DNA from: JBKHBQ01 sp046542305
GTDB lineage: Bacteria > Bacteroidota > Bacteroidia > Bacteroidales > 4484-276
Length of the DNA: 32,288 nt
NCBI GenBank assembly: GCA_046542305.1
Contig: JBKHBQ010000007.1
Coordinates: 1 to 32,288 of the forward strand
Reading direction: 5' to 3'
Below, piece after piece: positions 16,462 to 25,044 of this stretch. A program made the translations under genes and the position numbers. Position 1 is the first letter of the stretch. Each line of letters opens with the position of its first letter. A model generated the notes under the pieces. That model was not told the origin of the DNA. It worked only from the letters and a program-made list of their open reading frames with translations, and made no database searches.

Positions 16462-16490
16462 TTTGCATCCGCAAAACCATTTTAACTTTA
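16462..16490 (+). promoter_or_regulatory. Weak candidate promoter for UDP-glucose dehydrogenase
   Basis: TTTG at 16462-16465 and TAACTTTA at 16483-16490 (one mismatch to TAnnTTTG) are 17 nt apart. Spacing and match are both imperfect. Confidence 0.3.
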
Positions 16491-16552
16491 TTTTTTAAAA
16501 AGGGTAAAATGATAATTCTGTTCAAAAATAATATTCACCAAAAATCTAAGCA

Positions 16553-17878
16553 ATGAAAATATCTATTGTTGGAACGGGCTATGTAGGTCTGGTTACCGGC
16601 ACATGTTTTGCCGAAGTAGGTATTGATGTTACGTGCGTTGATATTGACGAGAAGAAAATTGAAAACCTCAAAAAGGGCATCATTCCTATTTATGAGCCCG
16701 GTTTGGAAGAAATGGTTCATCGCAATGTGGAAAAGGGACGCCTTCATTTTTCCACCAACCTGGCTTCAACCCTCGATGGTACCGAAGTAGTATTTTCTGC
16801 GGTGGGTACGCCTCCCGACGAAGATGGCAGTGCCGATCTGAAATACGTTCTTGATGTGGCCCGCGAGGTGGGGCGCAGTATGAACGACTATATTCTTATT
16901 GTCACCAAGAGTACCGTTCCGGTGGGTACGGCAGCCAAGGTTCGCCAGGTTATCGAGGAAGAACTTGAAAAACGCGGCGCTAAGATAGATTTCGATGTGT
17001 CGTCGAACCCTGAATTTTTGAAGGAAGGTGCTGCCGTGGATGATTTCCTTAAGCCCGACCGCATTGTGGTGGGTGTGGAATCCGAAAAAGCCGAAAATAT
17101 CATGAAGCGGCTCTACAAGCCCTTTACCCTTAATGGCCATCCGATTATTTTTATGGACGTGCCTTCGGCCGAGATGACCAAGTATGCCGCCAACTCCATG
17201 CTGGCTACCAAAATCAGCTTTATGAACGATATCGCGAACCTGTGCGAGATCGTTGGTGCCGATGTAAATCTGGTGCGCAAAGGTATCGGTTCGGATTCGA
17301 GGATCGGGAAAAAATTTATCTATCCCGGTATCGGCTACGGCGGATCATGCTTTCCCAAGGATGTGAAAGCACTGATAAAAACCGCCGACCAGCGCGGATA
17401 CAGCCTCAGGGTGTTGAAAGCCGTGGAAGAAGTGAACGAGGACCAGAAGTCGGTACTATTCAATAAGCTGAACAAACATTTCGGTGGAACCCTGGATGGC
17501 AAAACCATTGCCATGTGGGGCCTTTCCTTTAAGCCGCAAACCGACGATATGCGTGAAGCGCCTGCACTGGTGCTGATCGAAAAACTGATTGCTGCAGGTG
17601 CGAAGGTGAAAGCATACGATCCGGTGGCCATGGAAGAAGCCGAACGCCGTTTGGGCGATGCGATCGGTTTTGCAAAAGATCAGTATGAAGCCCTGATCGA
17701 CGCCGATGCCATGTTGCTGGTAACCGAGTGGCCTGAGTTTCGTTTCCCCAATTTTAATGTGGTGAAAAAACTGCTGCGCAATCCGGTAATCTTCGACGGA
17801 AGAAATGTGTACGATGCCGTGGAAATGAAGGAAATGGGTTTCCAATATGCCTGTATCGGGATCAATACCGGCGTGTAA
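16553..17878 (+). CDS. ugd: UDP-glucose 6-dehydrogenase
   Basis: 441 residues. Oxidises UDP-glucose to UDP-glucuronate with two NAD in the cytoplasm. The NAD-binding motif GTGYVGL is at 7-13, the substrate-binding lead FLKEGAAVDDF is in the middle, and the catalytic cysteine is C266 in GIGYGGSCFPKD. The C-terminal UDP-binding domain contains WGLSFKPQTDDMREAPA. All expected parts and the normal length are present. The next gene encodes the enzyme that uses its product, 71 nt downstream, so the pair forms UDP-xylose from UDP-glucose. Confidence 0.95.
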   Translation: MKISIVGTGYVGLVTGTCFAEVGIDVTCVDIDEKKIENLKKGIIPIYEPGLEEMVHRNVEKGRLHFSTNLASTLDGTEVVFSAVGTPPDEDGSADLKYVLDVAREVGRSMNDYILIVTKSTVPVGTAAKVRQVIEEELEKRGAKIDFDVSSNPEFLKEGAAVDDFLKPDRIVVGVESEKAENIMKRLYKPFTLNGHPIIFMDVPSAEMTKYAANSMLATKISFMNDIANLCEIVGADVNLVRKGIGSDSRIGKKFIYPGIGYGGSCFPKDVKALIKTADQRGYSLRVLKAVEEVNEDQKSVLFNKLNKHFGGTLDGKTIAMWGLSFKPQTDDMREAPALVLIEKLIAAGAKVKAYDPVAMEEAERRLGDAIGFAKDQYEALIDADAMLLVTEWPEFRFPNFNVVKKLLRNPVIFDGRNVYDAVEMKEMGFQYACIGINTGV

Positions 17879-17889
17879 TGAAATAAATC

Positions 17890-17897
17890 TATCTTTG
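17890..17897 (+). promoter_or_regulatory. Candidate internal -7 box before UDP-glucuronate decarboxylase
   Basis: TATCTTTG matches TAnnTTTG exactly, 52 nt upstream of the ATG at 17950. It may let the decarboxylase and the reductase be expressed apart from ugd. Confidence 0.45.
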
Positions 17898-17949
17898 CTG
17901 CCTGTTGAAAATCAGCGGGCAGCGTTTTTATCATCCAAACCTGAGGTAA

Positions 17950-18897
17950 ATGAAAAAGAAAATACTGGTTACCGGAGGCGCCGGCTTTCTTGGTTCGCAT
18001 CTTTGCGAACGCCTGCTGAACGAAGGCAACGAAGTGATCTGTCTTGATAATTACTTTACAGGACAAAAACAAAATGTGATCCACCTGATCGACAATCCGT
18101 ATTTCGAACTGGTAAGGCACGATGTAACCATGCCGTTCTTTATCGAGGTGGATCAGATTTACAACCTCGCCTGTCCGGCATCCCCCATTCATTACCAGTA
18201 CAATCCCATCAAGACCATCAAGACCTCTGTGATGGGTGCGGTAAATATGCTCGGCCTGGCCAAGCGCATCAGGGCTACCATCCTGCAGGCCTCTACCAGT
18301 GAAGTATATGGCGATCCCGAGGTGCATCCGCAAAAGGAAGATTACTGGGGCCATGTAAATCCCATCGGCGTAAGGGCATGTTATGACGAGGGTAAACGCT
18401 GTGCCGAGGCTTTATTTGTAAATTACCAAAGGCAAAACGATGTGAAGATCAAAATTCAGCGCATCTTCAATACATACGGGCCCAGAATGCACCCGAACGA
18501 CGGGCGGGTAGTTTCCAATTTTATCGTGCAGGCGCTCAAAGGGCAGGACATTACCGTGTATGGCGACGGATCGCAAACCAGAAGCTTTTGCTATGTTGAC
18601 GACCTGGTGGAAGGCATGATCAGGCTGATGAATTCAAGAGAAGATTTCACCGGACCCGTGAATATCGGCAACCCGAATGAATTTACAATTCGCCAACTGG
18701 CCGAACTGGTGATTGAACTCACCGGCGCCGACGCAAAAATCATCTATAAACCTTTGCCTTCCGACGATCCCATGCAGCGACAGCCCGATATCAGCCTCGC
18801 CAGAAATGAACTCGGCTGGGAGCCAAAAATACAGCTTCGCCAAGGACTTATCAATACCATCGAATACTTCAAATCAATCGATCTGGAAAATATTTAA
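17950..18897 (+). CDS. UDP-glucuronate decarboxylase (UDP-xylose synthase)
   Basis: 315 residues, an extended SDR. The NAD motif is TGGAGFLGS (8-16); the active site is STSEVYG with Y145-DEG-K149 (YDEGKR is a hallmark of UXS enzymes); ACPASPIHYQ is the sugar-nucleotide-binding segment conserved in the family. The enzyme converts UDP-glucuronate to UDP-xylose by oxidation, decarboxylation and re-reduction with bound NAD. It follows ugd and is followed after 5 nt by the rhamnose reductase gene, indicating co-expression for surface polysaccharide synthesis. Confidence 0.94.
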   Translation: MKKKILVTGGAGFLGSHLCERLLNEGNEVICLDNYFTGQKQNVIHLIDNPYFELVRHDVTMPFFIEVDQIYNLACPASPIHYQYNPIKTIKTSVMGAVNMLGLAKRIRATILQASTSEVYGDPEVHPQKEDYWGHVNPIGVRACYDEGKRCAEALFVNYQRQNDVKIKIQRIFNTYGPRMHPNDGRVVSNFIVQALKGQDITVYGDGSQTRSFCYVDDLVEGMIRLMNSREDFTGPVNIGNPNEFTIRQLAELVIELTGADAKIIYKPLPSDDPMQRQPDISLARNELGWEPKIQLRQGLINTIEYFKSIDLENI

Positions 18898-18902
18898 TCG
18901 GC

Positions 18903-19781
18903 ATGAATATTCTGGTTACCGGCAGCAACGGACAATTGGGCACCACCATCAGGAAACTTTCAGGTGATTATCAGGATGATCGGTTTTTCTTTACCGACAT
19001 CGACGAACTGGACATCACCCGCGAGCAGGCCGTGTCGGATTTTGTGACCGAAAACGCCATCGGCTGCATCATTAATGCGGCAGCTTACACAGCGGTGGAT
19101 AAGGCCGAAAGCGAGCCCGAAAAGGCGGACATGATCAATGGCAATGCCGTTTCCATCCTGGCCAGGGCAGCAAAGGACCACCATGCCCTGCTGGTGCATA
19201 TTTCTACGGATTACGTTTTCAGCGGTCGTCATTATCAGCCATTGAAGGAGGACGAAAAAGCCGAACCCGTTTCGGCCTATGCCCGCTCCAAACTGCTTGG
19301 CGAGCAGCGCATCATGCAGATAAATCCGGCAGCCGTGATCATCCGCACATCGTGGCTCTATTCCGAATACGGGCAAAATTTCATGAAATCCATGATCAAA
19401 TACGGTCGTGAACGCGAACAGCTCAACGTGGTTTGCGATCAGATTGGAACCCCCACCTATGCCGGTGATCTGGCGGGTATCATCCTTGCGTTGCTCCCAC
19501 AATGGGCAAAGCTGGAAGTACCCGAAATTTATCATTATTCCAACGAAGGTGTGGCGAGCTGGTACGACTTTGCGCTGGCAATACACGAAATTGCAGGAAT
19601 CAATTGTCGTGTCAATCCCATCGAAACAAAGGATTACCCCCTGCCGGCAAAACGCCCGTTTTACAGCATCATGAGCAAGGAAAAAATCAGCAGCCTCCAC
19701 AACATCACCATACCGCACTGGCGCGAGAGCCTGAAGGTTTGCATCAGAAACCTCGGCGAACACGCTGGGGCAAAGGGCTGA
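18903..19781 (+). CDS. rfbD: dTDP-4-dehydrorhamnose reductase
   Basis: 292 residues. Last step of dTDP-L-rhamnose synthesis. The Rossmann motif is TGSNGQLGT (6-14); INAAAYTAVDKAE, STDYVFSG and the YARSK active-site pair (Y and K four apart) are family hallmarks. It starts 5 nt after the UDP-xylose synthase gene. The other rhamnose genes (RmlA, RmlB, RmlC) are not in the window, so the pathway must be completed elsewhere. Confidence 0.94.
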   Translation: MNILVTGSNGQLGTTIRKLSGDYQDDRFFFTDIDELDITREQAVSDFVTENAIGCIINAAAYTAVDKAESEPEKADMINGNAVSILARAAKDHHALLVHISTDYVFSGRHYQPLKEDEKAEPVSAYARSKLLGEQRIMQINPAAVIIRTSWLYSEYGQNFMKSMIKYGREREQLNVVCDQIGTPTYAGDLAGIILALLPQWAKLEVPEIYHYSNEGVASWYDFALAIHEIAGINCRVNPIETKDYPLPAKRPFYSIMSKEKISSLHNITIPHWRESLKVCIRNLGEHAGAKG

Positions 19782-19891
19782 CCTCTTCCGGTAAACATTC
19801 ATTTAAGATTATTTTACATATTCGGTTATCGCCGGGCTGAGAATTATTAAGAATTTTGTATTTTGCATGATAAACATAAAACAAAATAATT

Positions 19892-21631
19892 ATGCCTAAA
19901 GAAAAAATCGACCCGACAATCATGGAAAGAGCCGAAAAATGGCTTGGGCCGGGTTTCGACCAGGATACCCGCAATGCTGTAAAGGAAATGATCGATGATA
20001 AACCGGATGAATTGATCGAAAGTTTTTACCGCGATCTGGAGTTCGGTACCGGAGGCCTTCGCGGTATCATCGGCGTGGGCACCAACCGGATGAATAAATA
20101 TACCTTGGGCATGGCTACCCAGGGACTGGCCAACTATCTAAAAAAGGTTTATCCCCACGAAAAGGAACTGCGTGCCGCCATTTCCTTCGATTGCCGCATC
20201 AAAAGTGACTATTTTGCCCAGGTGACGGCAGATGTGCTGTCGGCCAACGGCTTTAAGGTTTTTCTGTTTGAAGATCTGAGGCCGACACCCGAACTTTCCT
20301 TTGCCATCCGTCATCTGAAATGCCATACAGGTGTGATGATTACGGCTTCGCACAATCCGAAGGAATACAACGGATACAAAGCCTACTGGAACGACGGCGC
20401 CCAAATGATCCCGCCACACGATAAAAACGTGATCCAGGAAGTGAAAAACATCAGGGTAGAAGATGTGAAATTCGACGGAGATACCTCGAGAATCGAAAAA
20501 ATAGGAGAAGAGATTGACAACCTTTACCTCTCGGAGCTCGAAAAGTTGTCGGTATCGCCGGGTTCAGCCAGGCGGCAGGCACAACTCAAACTGGTGTACA
20601 CCCCCCTGCACGGCACCGGGGTAAAGATGGTTCCCGCCATTCTTGACAGGTACGGCTTCGAAAATGTTTTTAAAGTCTACGAGCAGGACGTGGCGGACGG
20701 AAATTTCCCCACGGTGGTTTCTCCAAACCCCGAGGAACCCGCAGCCCTGGAAATGGCGCTCGATAAAGCCCGCAAGGTCGACGCCGACCTGGTGATGGCC
20801 ACCGACCCCGATGGCGACCGCGTGGGAGTTGCCGTGAAAGATATCAGGGAAAATTACGTGCTGCTCAATGGAAATCAAACCGCGGCCGTTATCATTTATT
20901 ATCTGCTCACCCTGTGGGATAAAAAGGGAAAACTTACCGGCAGGGAGTACATCGTTAAAACCATTGTAACCACTGAACTCCTTGTTGATATTGCCAAAAA
21001 ATTCAAAGTGGATTATTTTGATGTGCTCACAGGCTTTAAATGGATTGCCGATGTAATCCGCAAAAATGAAGGGAAAAAAACTTTTATTGCCGGTGGCGAG
21101 GAAAGCTATGGCTATATGATCGGCGATTTTGTGAGGGATAAGGATGCGGTGGCTTCCTGTGCCATTATTGCCGAAGTGGCCGCCTGGGCTGCCAACCAGC
21201 GCAAAACTTTCTTCGATATCCTGATCGACATCTACCTCGAATTCGGTTACTACAAGGAACGGCTGGTTTCGATCACCAAAAAGGGAAAGGCCGGCGCCGA
21301 AGAAATTCAAAAGATGATGGCCGGCTTCAGAAGCAATCCGCCGAAAAATATCAACAATTCGGAGGTGATCGCCATAAAGGATTACCAGGAAAGCAAAGAA
21401 ACCGATGTGAAAAGCGGCAAAACAAAAAAGATCAACCTGCCCAAATCCAACGTGCTTCAGTTCTTTACGGCCGACGGTTCCAAAATCAGCATGCGCCCGT
21501 CGGGCACCGAGCCCAAGATCAAGTTTTATTTTGGTGTGAAGGATGAACTGAAAAGCAAGGATCAGTTTTACGAAACGGGTAAAAAACTGGATGAACGCAT
21601 CGACAAGGTGATCAAGGATCTGGGATTATAA
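19892..21631 (+). CDS. Phospho-sugar mutase (phosphoglucomutase/phosphomannomutase)
   Basis: 579 residues, the length of the PgcA/PGM2-type alpha-phosphohexomutases. Motifs in order: phosphoserine loop TASHNP (S153), metal loop TDPDGDR (D305, D307, D309), sugar-binding loop GGEESYG (401-407) and phosphate-binding RPSGTEPK (R535, S537). It interconverts glucose-1- and glucose-6-phosphate (and possibly mannose phosphates). The position after sugar-nucleotide genes, and the glucan phosphorylase at the left edge, fit a role in moving glucose-1-phosphate between storage, glycolysis and glycan synthesis. The 110-nt gap before it has only imperfect promoter boxes (for example GAATTTTG at 19851). Confidence 0.94.
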   Translation: MPKEKIDPTIMERAEKWLGPGFDQDTRNAVKEMIDDKPDELIESFYRDLEFGTGGLRGIIGVGTNRMNKYTLGMATQGLANYLKKVYPHEKELRAAISFDCRIKSDYFAQVTADVLSANGFKVFLFEDLRPTPELSFAIRHLKCHTGVMITASHNPKEYNGYKAYWNDGAQMIPPHDKNVIQEVKNIRVEDVKFDGDTSRIEKIGEEIDNLYLSELEKLSVSPGSARRQAQLKLVYTPLHGTGVKMVPAILDRYGFENVFKVYEQDVADGNFPTVVSPNPEEPAALEMALDKARKVDADLVMATDPDGDRVGVAVKDIRENYVLLNGNQTAAVIIYYLLTLWDKKGKLTGREYIVKTIVTTELLVDIAKKFKVDYFDVLTGFKWIADVIRKNEGKKTFIAGGEESYGYMIGDFVRDKDAVASCAIIAEVAAWAANQRKTFFDILIDIYLEFGYYKERLVSITKKGKAGAEEIQKMMAGFRSNPPKNINNSEVIAIKDYQESKETDVKSGKTKKINLPKSNVLQFFTADGSKISMRPSGTEPKIKFYFGVKDELKSKDQFYETGKKLDERIDKVIKDLGL

Positions 21632-21661
21632 AACACGCTGAACGGCATAGCCGGATGCATT

Positions 21662-21704
21662 AAAATAAAAAAGCCGCCGCTGGTACTCCAGCGGCGGCTT
21701 TTTT
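21662..21704. terminator. Strong bidirectional intrinsic terminator
   Basis: A perfect 11-bp stem (21673-21683 with 21688-21698, arms GCCGCCGCTGG and CCAGCGGCGGC) with a TACT loop is followed by six T (21699-21704) and preceded by an A-run (21662-21672). It serves the mutase gene on the plus strand and the PKD lipoprotein gene on the minus strand, which converge here. Confidence 0.95.
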
Positions 21705-21717
21705 GTTATATTCAACC

Positions 21718-22035
21718 TTACGGTATGTTATTCACGATCACCGTATCCTGTATCGAAGTCACCCCGTCGCCAAAAGCTTTCAGCGTTACGATATAACTGT
21801 CGTTTTCGTCGTACACATGCGACGGGTTCTGTGCTGTAGATGAAAAGCCGTCGCCAAAATTCCACTCGAAGGTCTGTGCGTTGGAACTGATGTTGGTAAA
21901 GGCCACTTCGCCCGGATTGTCGGTTAGTTGCCAGGTAAATGCAGCCTTCAGTTCGTCTTCGTCATCGTCTTTACTGCAGCCCGACCAGACCATCAGGCCC
22001 AGGGCAAAAAGCAGGATCAGAAATTTCTTCATCAT
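21718..22035 (-). CDS. PKD-domain lipoprotein
   Basis: 105 residues (104 if the second ATG at 22032 is used). Residues 1-20 are a lipoprotein signal with lipobox WSGC, followed by an acidic linker DDDEDE. Residues about 28-105 form one PKD domain, shown by FEWNFGDG and PSHVYDENDSYIVTLKA. PKD domains are surface immunoglobulin-like modules for binding proteins or glycans. There is no enzymatic domain and no T9SS sorting signal; the acidic residues after the cysteine could act as a surface-export signal for lipoproteins, which is inference. It is divergent from the C25 peptidase gene and may share control with it. Confidence 0.85.
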   Translation of the reverse strand: MMKKFLILLFALGLMVWSGCSKDDDEDELKAAFTWQLTDNPGEVAFTNISSNAQTFEWNFGDGFSSTAQNPSHVYDENDSYIVTLKAFGDGVTSIQDTVIVNNIP

Positions 22036-22049
22036 ATCTTGATTTTTAT

Positions 22050-22057
22050 TATATTTG
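22050..22057 (+). promoter_or_regulatory. Candidate -7 box for the C25 peptidase gene
   Basis: TATATTTG matches TAnnTTTG exactly and ends 26 nt before the ATG at 22084. It supports a start at 22084 or 22111, not further upstream. Confidence 0.5.
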
Positions 22058-22060
22058 ATG

Positions 22061-22068
22061 CAAATGTA
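22061..22068 (-). promoter_or_regulatory. Candidate -7 box for the PKD lipoprotein gene
   Basis: TACATTTG on the minus strand matches TAnnTTTG exactly, 25 nt upstream of the ATG at 22035. Only 3 nt separate it from the opposing box. Confidence 0.45.
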
Positions 22069-22083
22069 AAAAAATGTATCAAC

Positions 22084-24279
22084 ATGCCTGCCATCGCATT
22101 TCCCTTCACCATGTTTATCAGATTAAACATTGTGATTTTGTTTTTAATGATCCGGCCGGTTTTTACGCTTCACGCGCAAAGCAGCCTTCCATACCAATTT
22201 GAGGTGCTGGATGAAAGCGACCGGAAAATTGAATTTGCCTGCCGGTTTACGGAGAAAATCTCTCCGGATATATACCCTGTATGCAACATCCTGCTGCCCT
22301 TCGGCTCCGATTCGGCCACCGTGGCTGTAACCAGAATAGCCTATAGGGATTGCTACATCGATTCGCCATGGCTTGGCCGTGCGTTCCTGAAATCGGACCG
22401 GATTGTTCGCATTCGCAACCACCCAGTGCTGCAACTGGTTTTTAATCCGGCTATCGGATCAGATCATCAAAAAGCCGTCAACATTACAGATCTTGAGGTG
22501 GAAGTCCGCTTTACCACCGGCGAAGATCAGGTGACGGAAACTAAATGCCGTTCCCGGCTGTGGGATGGTCTGATCTCACAGTTGGTGCTGAATCCGCCTA
22601 AGAACAGCTTTGCTGAAATGAATGATGAGGGTGCCGAATACCTGATTATTGCACATGATATTTTCCTGCCACAGCTCAACGAATTGAAAACCTACAGATT
22701 TCAGCAGGGCATCAGCACTGTGCTCGCAGGTACTTCCGAAACCGGAACCTCTGCTGCCGACATCGAAAACTACATCGACAACGCCTATAATAACTGGATT
22801 ACACCGCCGTCTGCCATACTGCTGGTAGGCGACGCAAACCTGATTGGGGTGCCAGTGTGGGAAAATTATTGCATCTCGGATAATGTGTATGCAGATGTTG
22901 ACGGTGATGACCTCCCGGATTTGATCCTCGGCCGGCTACCGGTGAATGCCCAAACCGAGCTCAACAGATATATCGACCGTTTGATTGCCTTCGAAACAAA
23001 TCCACCCGCTGATGATCATTATTACCAGCATCCGCTTGCTGTTACTGAACATGGAAATCCTTTGGCAGTTAACTGGATGATTGCAGAAATCGTGAATGGC
23101 TGGTACGAAACGCAAACGGGAAAGGAGCCGGAGCGCCAGTATCACGGAGATACCCAAAACTGGGAGTGGCCTGATGAAGAACTATTTGCAGCTTTCGGCC
23201 CCGGCGGTCTGGGATATTTGCCCGAAGATCCTTCATACCTGATGAATTATGTAAATGGTACGGCTGCCGGAATCAACAACGCCATCAACGCCGGTGCAAT
23301 GACGGTCTTTTCTTCTGCGCACGGGTTGCAAACCGGATGGACTAACCCAACCTACTTTACCAGCCATCTGGCCGGCCTGGAGAATGCCCTGCCCTCTGTC
23401 ATGATCTCGATTTGCTCGTTTAATGGCGACTTCAACAACGGCCCTACAGATTGTTTTGCCGAAGCCTACCTCAAGTATGAGCATGGTGGCATCGGTACCA
23501 TTGCAGCCTCGGAGGTGATCCATACCATTGGCTCCGGCTGGTTTACCGTGGGAATCTTCGACGGGTTGTGGGACGATTTTTACCCCGCATATCCGCAGCC
23601 TCAGCCCCAGGATTTTATCCGGCCGGCAGCTGCACTGGCCTACGGGAAATATTTCCTCGAAACCAACGCCTTTCCCATTAATCCGCAGATCAAGGAAAGC
23701 TTCTATCATTTATTCGGATTTCTCGGCGAACCATATTCAGTGCTGTTCGATGAAATGCCGCAGGATCTGTCGGTTTACCATGGAAGCTATATCAGTGTAG
23801 AACAGATTAATTTCGGGGTGGCGGCCGATGCGGGCGCTATAGTGGCACTTACGATGAACGGTGAAATCGTCGGGGTGGAGAAATCCACGGGCGAAACCCT
23901 CATCTTCGATCTGCCTGCGCATGAACTGGGCGATACCCTTCACGTTACGGCTACAAAACACAATTTCAAACGTTACGATTTTGATGTCGTTTGTTCGAAT
24001 GCCATTTCGGTAGGGGAAATTGCAGCCGGCAACCTGCTGCTTTTCCCGAATCCTGCCAGCACAAACCTTGAACTTAAATTAAACGAAAGCATCACCGGAA
24101 CAGCCGGTATACGGATCATGAACCTCAGTGGCGCCTGCATAAGGGATTTTTCTGCTGATTTCGGCGGCGAACGATTTCTTGCGCTGAATGTCAGCGACCT
24201 GAGCGAAGGAGCCTATTTCCTGGAAATCAAAACAGACGATCGTATTCTCCGGAAGAAGTTTATAATTGAAAGGCAATAG
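22084..24279 (+). CDS. C25 (gingipain-family) cysteine peptidase with T9SS sorting domain
   Basis: 731 residues from the ATG at 22084; an ATG at 22111 is also possible and leaves a compact signal peptide (MFIRLNIVILFLMIRPVFTL). The frame is open further upstream, but only across the divergent lipoprotein gene. After an N-terminal propeptide-like region, the catalytic domain begins near 185 (EYLIIAHDIF) with PPSAILLVGDAN, then H413 in FSSAHG and C444 in ISICSFNGDF, matching the His/Cys dyad order and spacing of gingipains. A beta-sandwich domain follows, then a type A sorting domain from about 650 (LLLFPNPAS to KKFIIERQ). The protein should be secreted by the type IX system and anchored or released at the cell surface. 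Substrate preference is not readable. Confidence 0.9.
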   Translation: MPAIAFPFTMFIRLNIVILFLMIRPVFTLHAQSSLPYQFEVLDESDRKIEFACRFTEKISPDIYPVCNILLPFGSDSATVAVTRIAYRDCYIDSPWLGRAFLKSDRIVRIRNHPVLQLVFNPAIGSDHQKAVNITDLEVEVRFTTGEDQVTETKCRSRLWDGLISQLVLNPPKNSFAEMNDEGAEYLIIAHDIFLPQLNELKTYRFQQGISTVLAGTSETGTSAADIENYIDNAYNNWITPPSAILLVGDANLIGVPVWENYCISDNVYADVDGDDLPDLILGRLPVNAQTELNRYIDRLIAFETNPPADDHYYQHPLAVTEHGNPLAVNWMIAEIVNGWYETQTGKEPERQYHGDTQNWEWPDEELFAAFGPGGLGYLPEDPSYLMNYVNGTAAGINNAINAGAMTVFSSAHGLQTGWTNPTYFTSHLAGLENALPSVMISICSFNGDFNNGPTDCFAEAYLKYEHGGIGTIAASEVIHTIGSGWFTVGIFDGLWDDFYPAYPQPQPQDFIRPAAALAYGKYFLETNAFPINPQIKESFYHLFGFLGEPYSVLFDEMPQDLSVYHGSYISVEQINFGVAADAGAIVALTMNGEIVGVEKSTGETLIFDLPAHELGDTLHVTATKHNFKRYDFDVVCSNAISVGEIAAGNLLLFPNPASTNLELKLNESITGTAGIRIMNLSGACIRDFSADFGGERFLALNVSDLSEGAYFLEIKTDDRILRKKFIIERQ

Positions 24280-24339
24280 TTTGTTTCTTATTTTTTCTAA
24301 AAAATCCCCGGCTCATTTTTTTAGTTGCGAAATAAGTGG

Positions 24340-24347
24340 TTCCTTTG
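24340..24347 (+). promoter_or_regulatory. Weak candidate -7 box upstream of the FKBP gene
   Basis: TTCCTTTG has one mismatch to TAnnTTTG. It lies 98 nt before the ATG at 24445, upstream of the hairpin at 24388-24424. Confidence 0.3.
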
Positions 24348-24387
24348 CAATTAATTAATGTTTTTCAGTGAATTTTTTATAGGCATG

Positions 24388-24424
24388 ATGAAATATTCGT
24401 TGGTTGAATATTTCATTTTTTTTT
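24388..24424 (+). terminator. Terminator-like hairpin between the peptidase and FKBP genes
   Basis: A perfect but AT-rich 11-bp stem (24388-24398 with 24406-24416, ATGAAATATTC and GAATATTTCAT) with a 7-nt loop is followed by nine T (24416-24424). It lies 109 nt after the C25 peptidase stop and 20 nt before the FKBP start, so it may end the peptidase transcript or act as a leader element of the FKBP gene. Confidence 0.6.
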
Positions 24425-24444
24425 ATGAACAAAAAACATCTGTT

Positions 24445-24927
24445 ATGAAAATTGGTAAAGACAAAGTTGTAGGCATCCATTACACACTAAAAGATAACAG
24501 CGGCAATGTGCTCGATTCATCGGTAAACCGGGAGCCTCTACAGTACCTTCACGGGCACGGCAACATTATTCCCGGCCTGGAAGAAGCCCTGGAAGGCAAG
24601 CAGCCTGAGGATAATCTCACTGTAACGGTACAACCGGAAAAGGCCTATGGCAAGCATAACAAGGAAATGGTATACACCATGGACAGGTCTAAGTTCGACG
24701 ATCCGCAGAATATTCAGAAAGGTATGCAGTTTCAGGCCCAGTTCGATGAGGGAACGCAATTGCTCACCGTGATCGACATTAAGGGCGATGATATTGTGCT
24801 CGATGCCAACCACCCCCTGGCCGGCCGCGTATTGAACTTCGATGTGGAAGTAACCGATGTACGTGAAGCTTCAAAGGAAGAAATCGATCACGGGCATGTG
24901 CATGGCGAAGGCGGACATCAACACTAA
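24445..24927 (+). CDS. SlyD-like FKBP-type peptidyl-prolyl isomerase
   Basis: 160 residues from the ATG at 24445 (MKIGKDKVVGIHYTLKD). An in-frame ATG at 24358 would add a hydrophobic stretch encoded across the hairpin and is not used. The layout is that of SlyD: split FKBP domain (1-70 and about 125-150), with GHGNIIPGLEEALEG as the conserved core, and an inserted IF chaperone domain (about 70-125). The C-terminal tail is rich in histidine (DHGHVHGEGGHQH), which in SlyD binds nickel and other metals. Expected role: cytoplasmic proline isomerase and chaperone, with possible metal handling. Confidence 0.9.
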   Translation: MKIGKDKVVGIHYTLKDNSGNVLDSSVNREPLQYLHGHGNIIPGLEEALEGKQPEDNLTVTVQPEKAYGKHNKEMVYTMDRSKFDDPQNIQKGMQFQAQFDEGTQLLTVIDIKGDDIVLDANHPLAGRVLNFDVEVTDVREASKEEIDHGHVHGEGGHQH

Positions 24928-24990
24928 ACCTTTAATGGCGGGTGGTTCTGAACTTTTTTCATATATATTTTTTTAATCCGAAAAAAGTAC

Positions 24991-24998
24991 GATCTTTG
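24991..24998 (+). promoter_or_regulatory. Candidate -7 box for the rpsP gene
   Basis: GATCTTTG has one mismatch to TAnnTTTG and lies 46 nt before the ATG at 25045. The leader that follows is AT-rich, as is common for Bacteroidota ribosomal genes. Confidence 0.4.
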
Positions 24999-25044
24999 CA
25001 CGCCAAAATTTTGGGACAATTTTTAATTAAAATTTAAAAACAAA

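Noticed and set aside
18960..19802. 280-codon open frame on the minus strand opposite dTDP-4-dehydrorhamnose reductase
   Set aside because: Antisense shadow of a well-supported gene, rich in Cys, His and Phe, with no domain pattern.
20564..21310. 248-codon open frame on the minus strand opposite the phospho-sugar mutase
   Set aside because: Antisense shadow without a recognisable family or promoter box.
21928..22083. Upstream extension of the C25 peptidase frame to 21928
   Set aside because: It crosses the divergent lipoprotein gene and its promoter boxes, and would bury the signal peptide.
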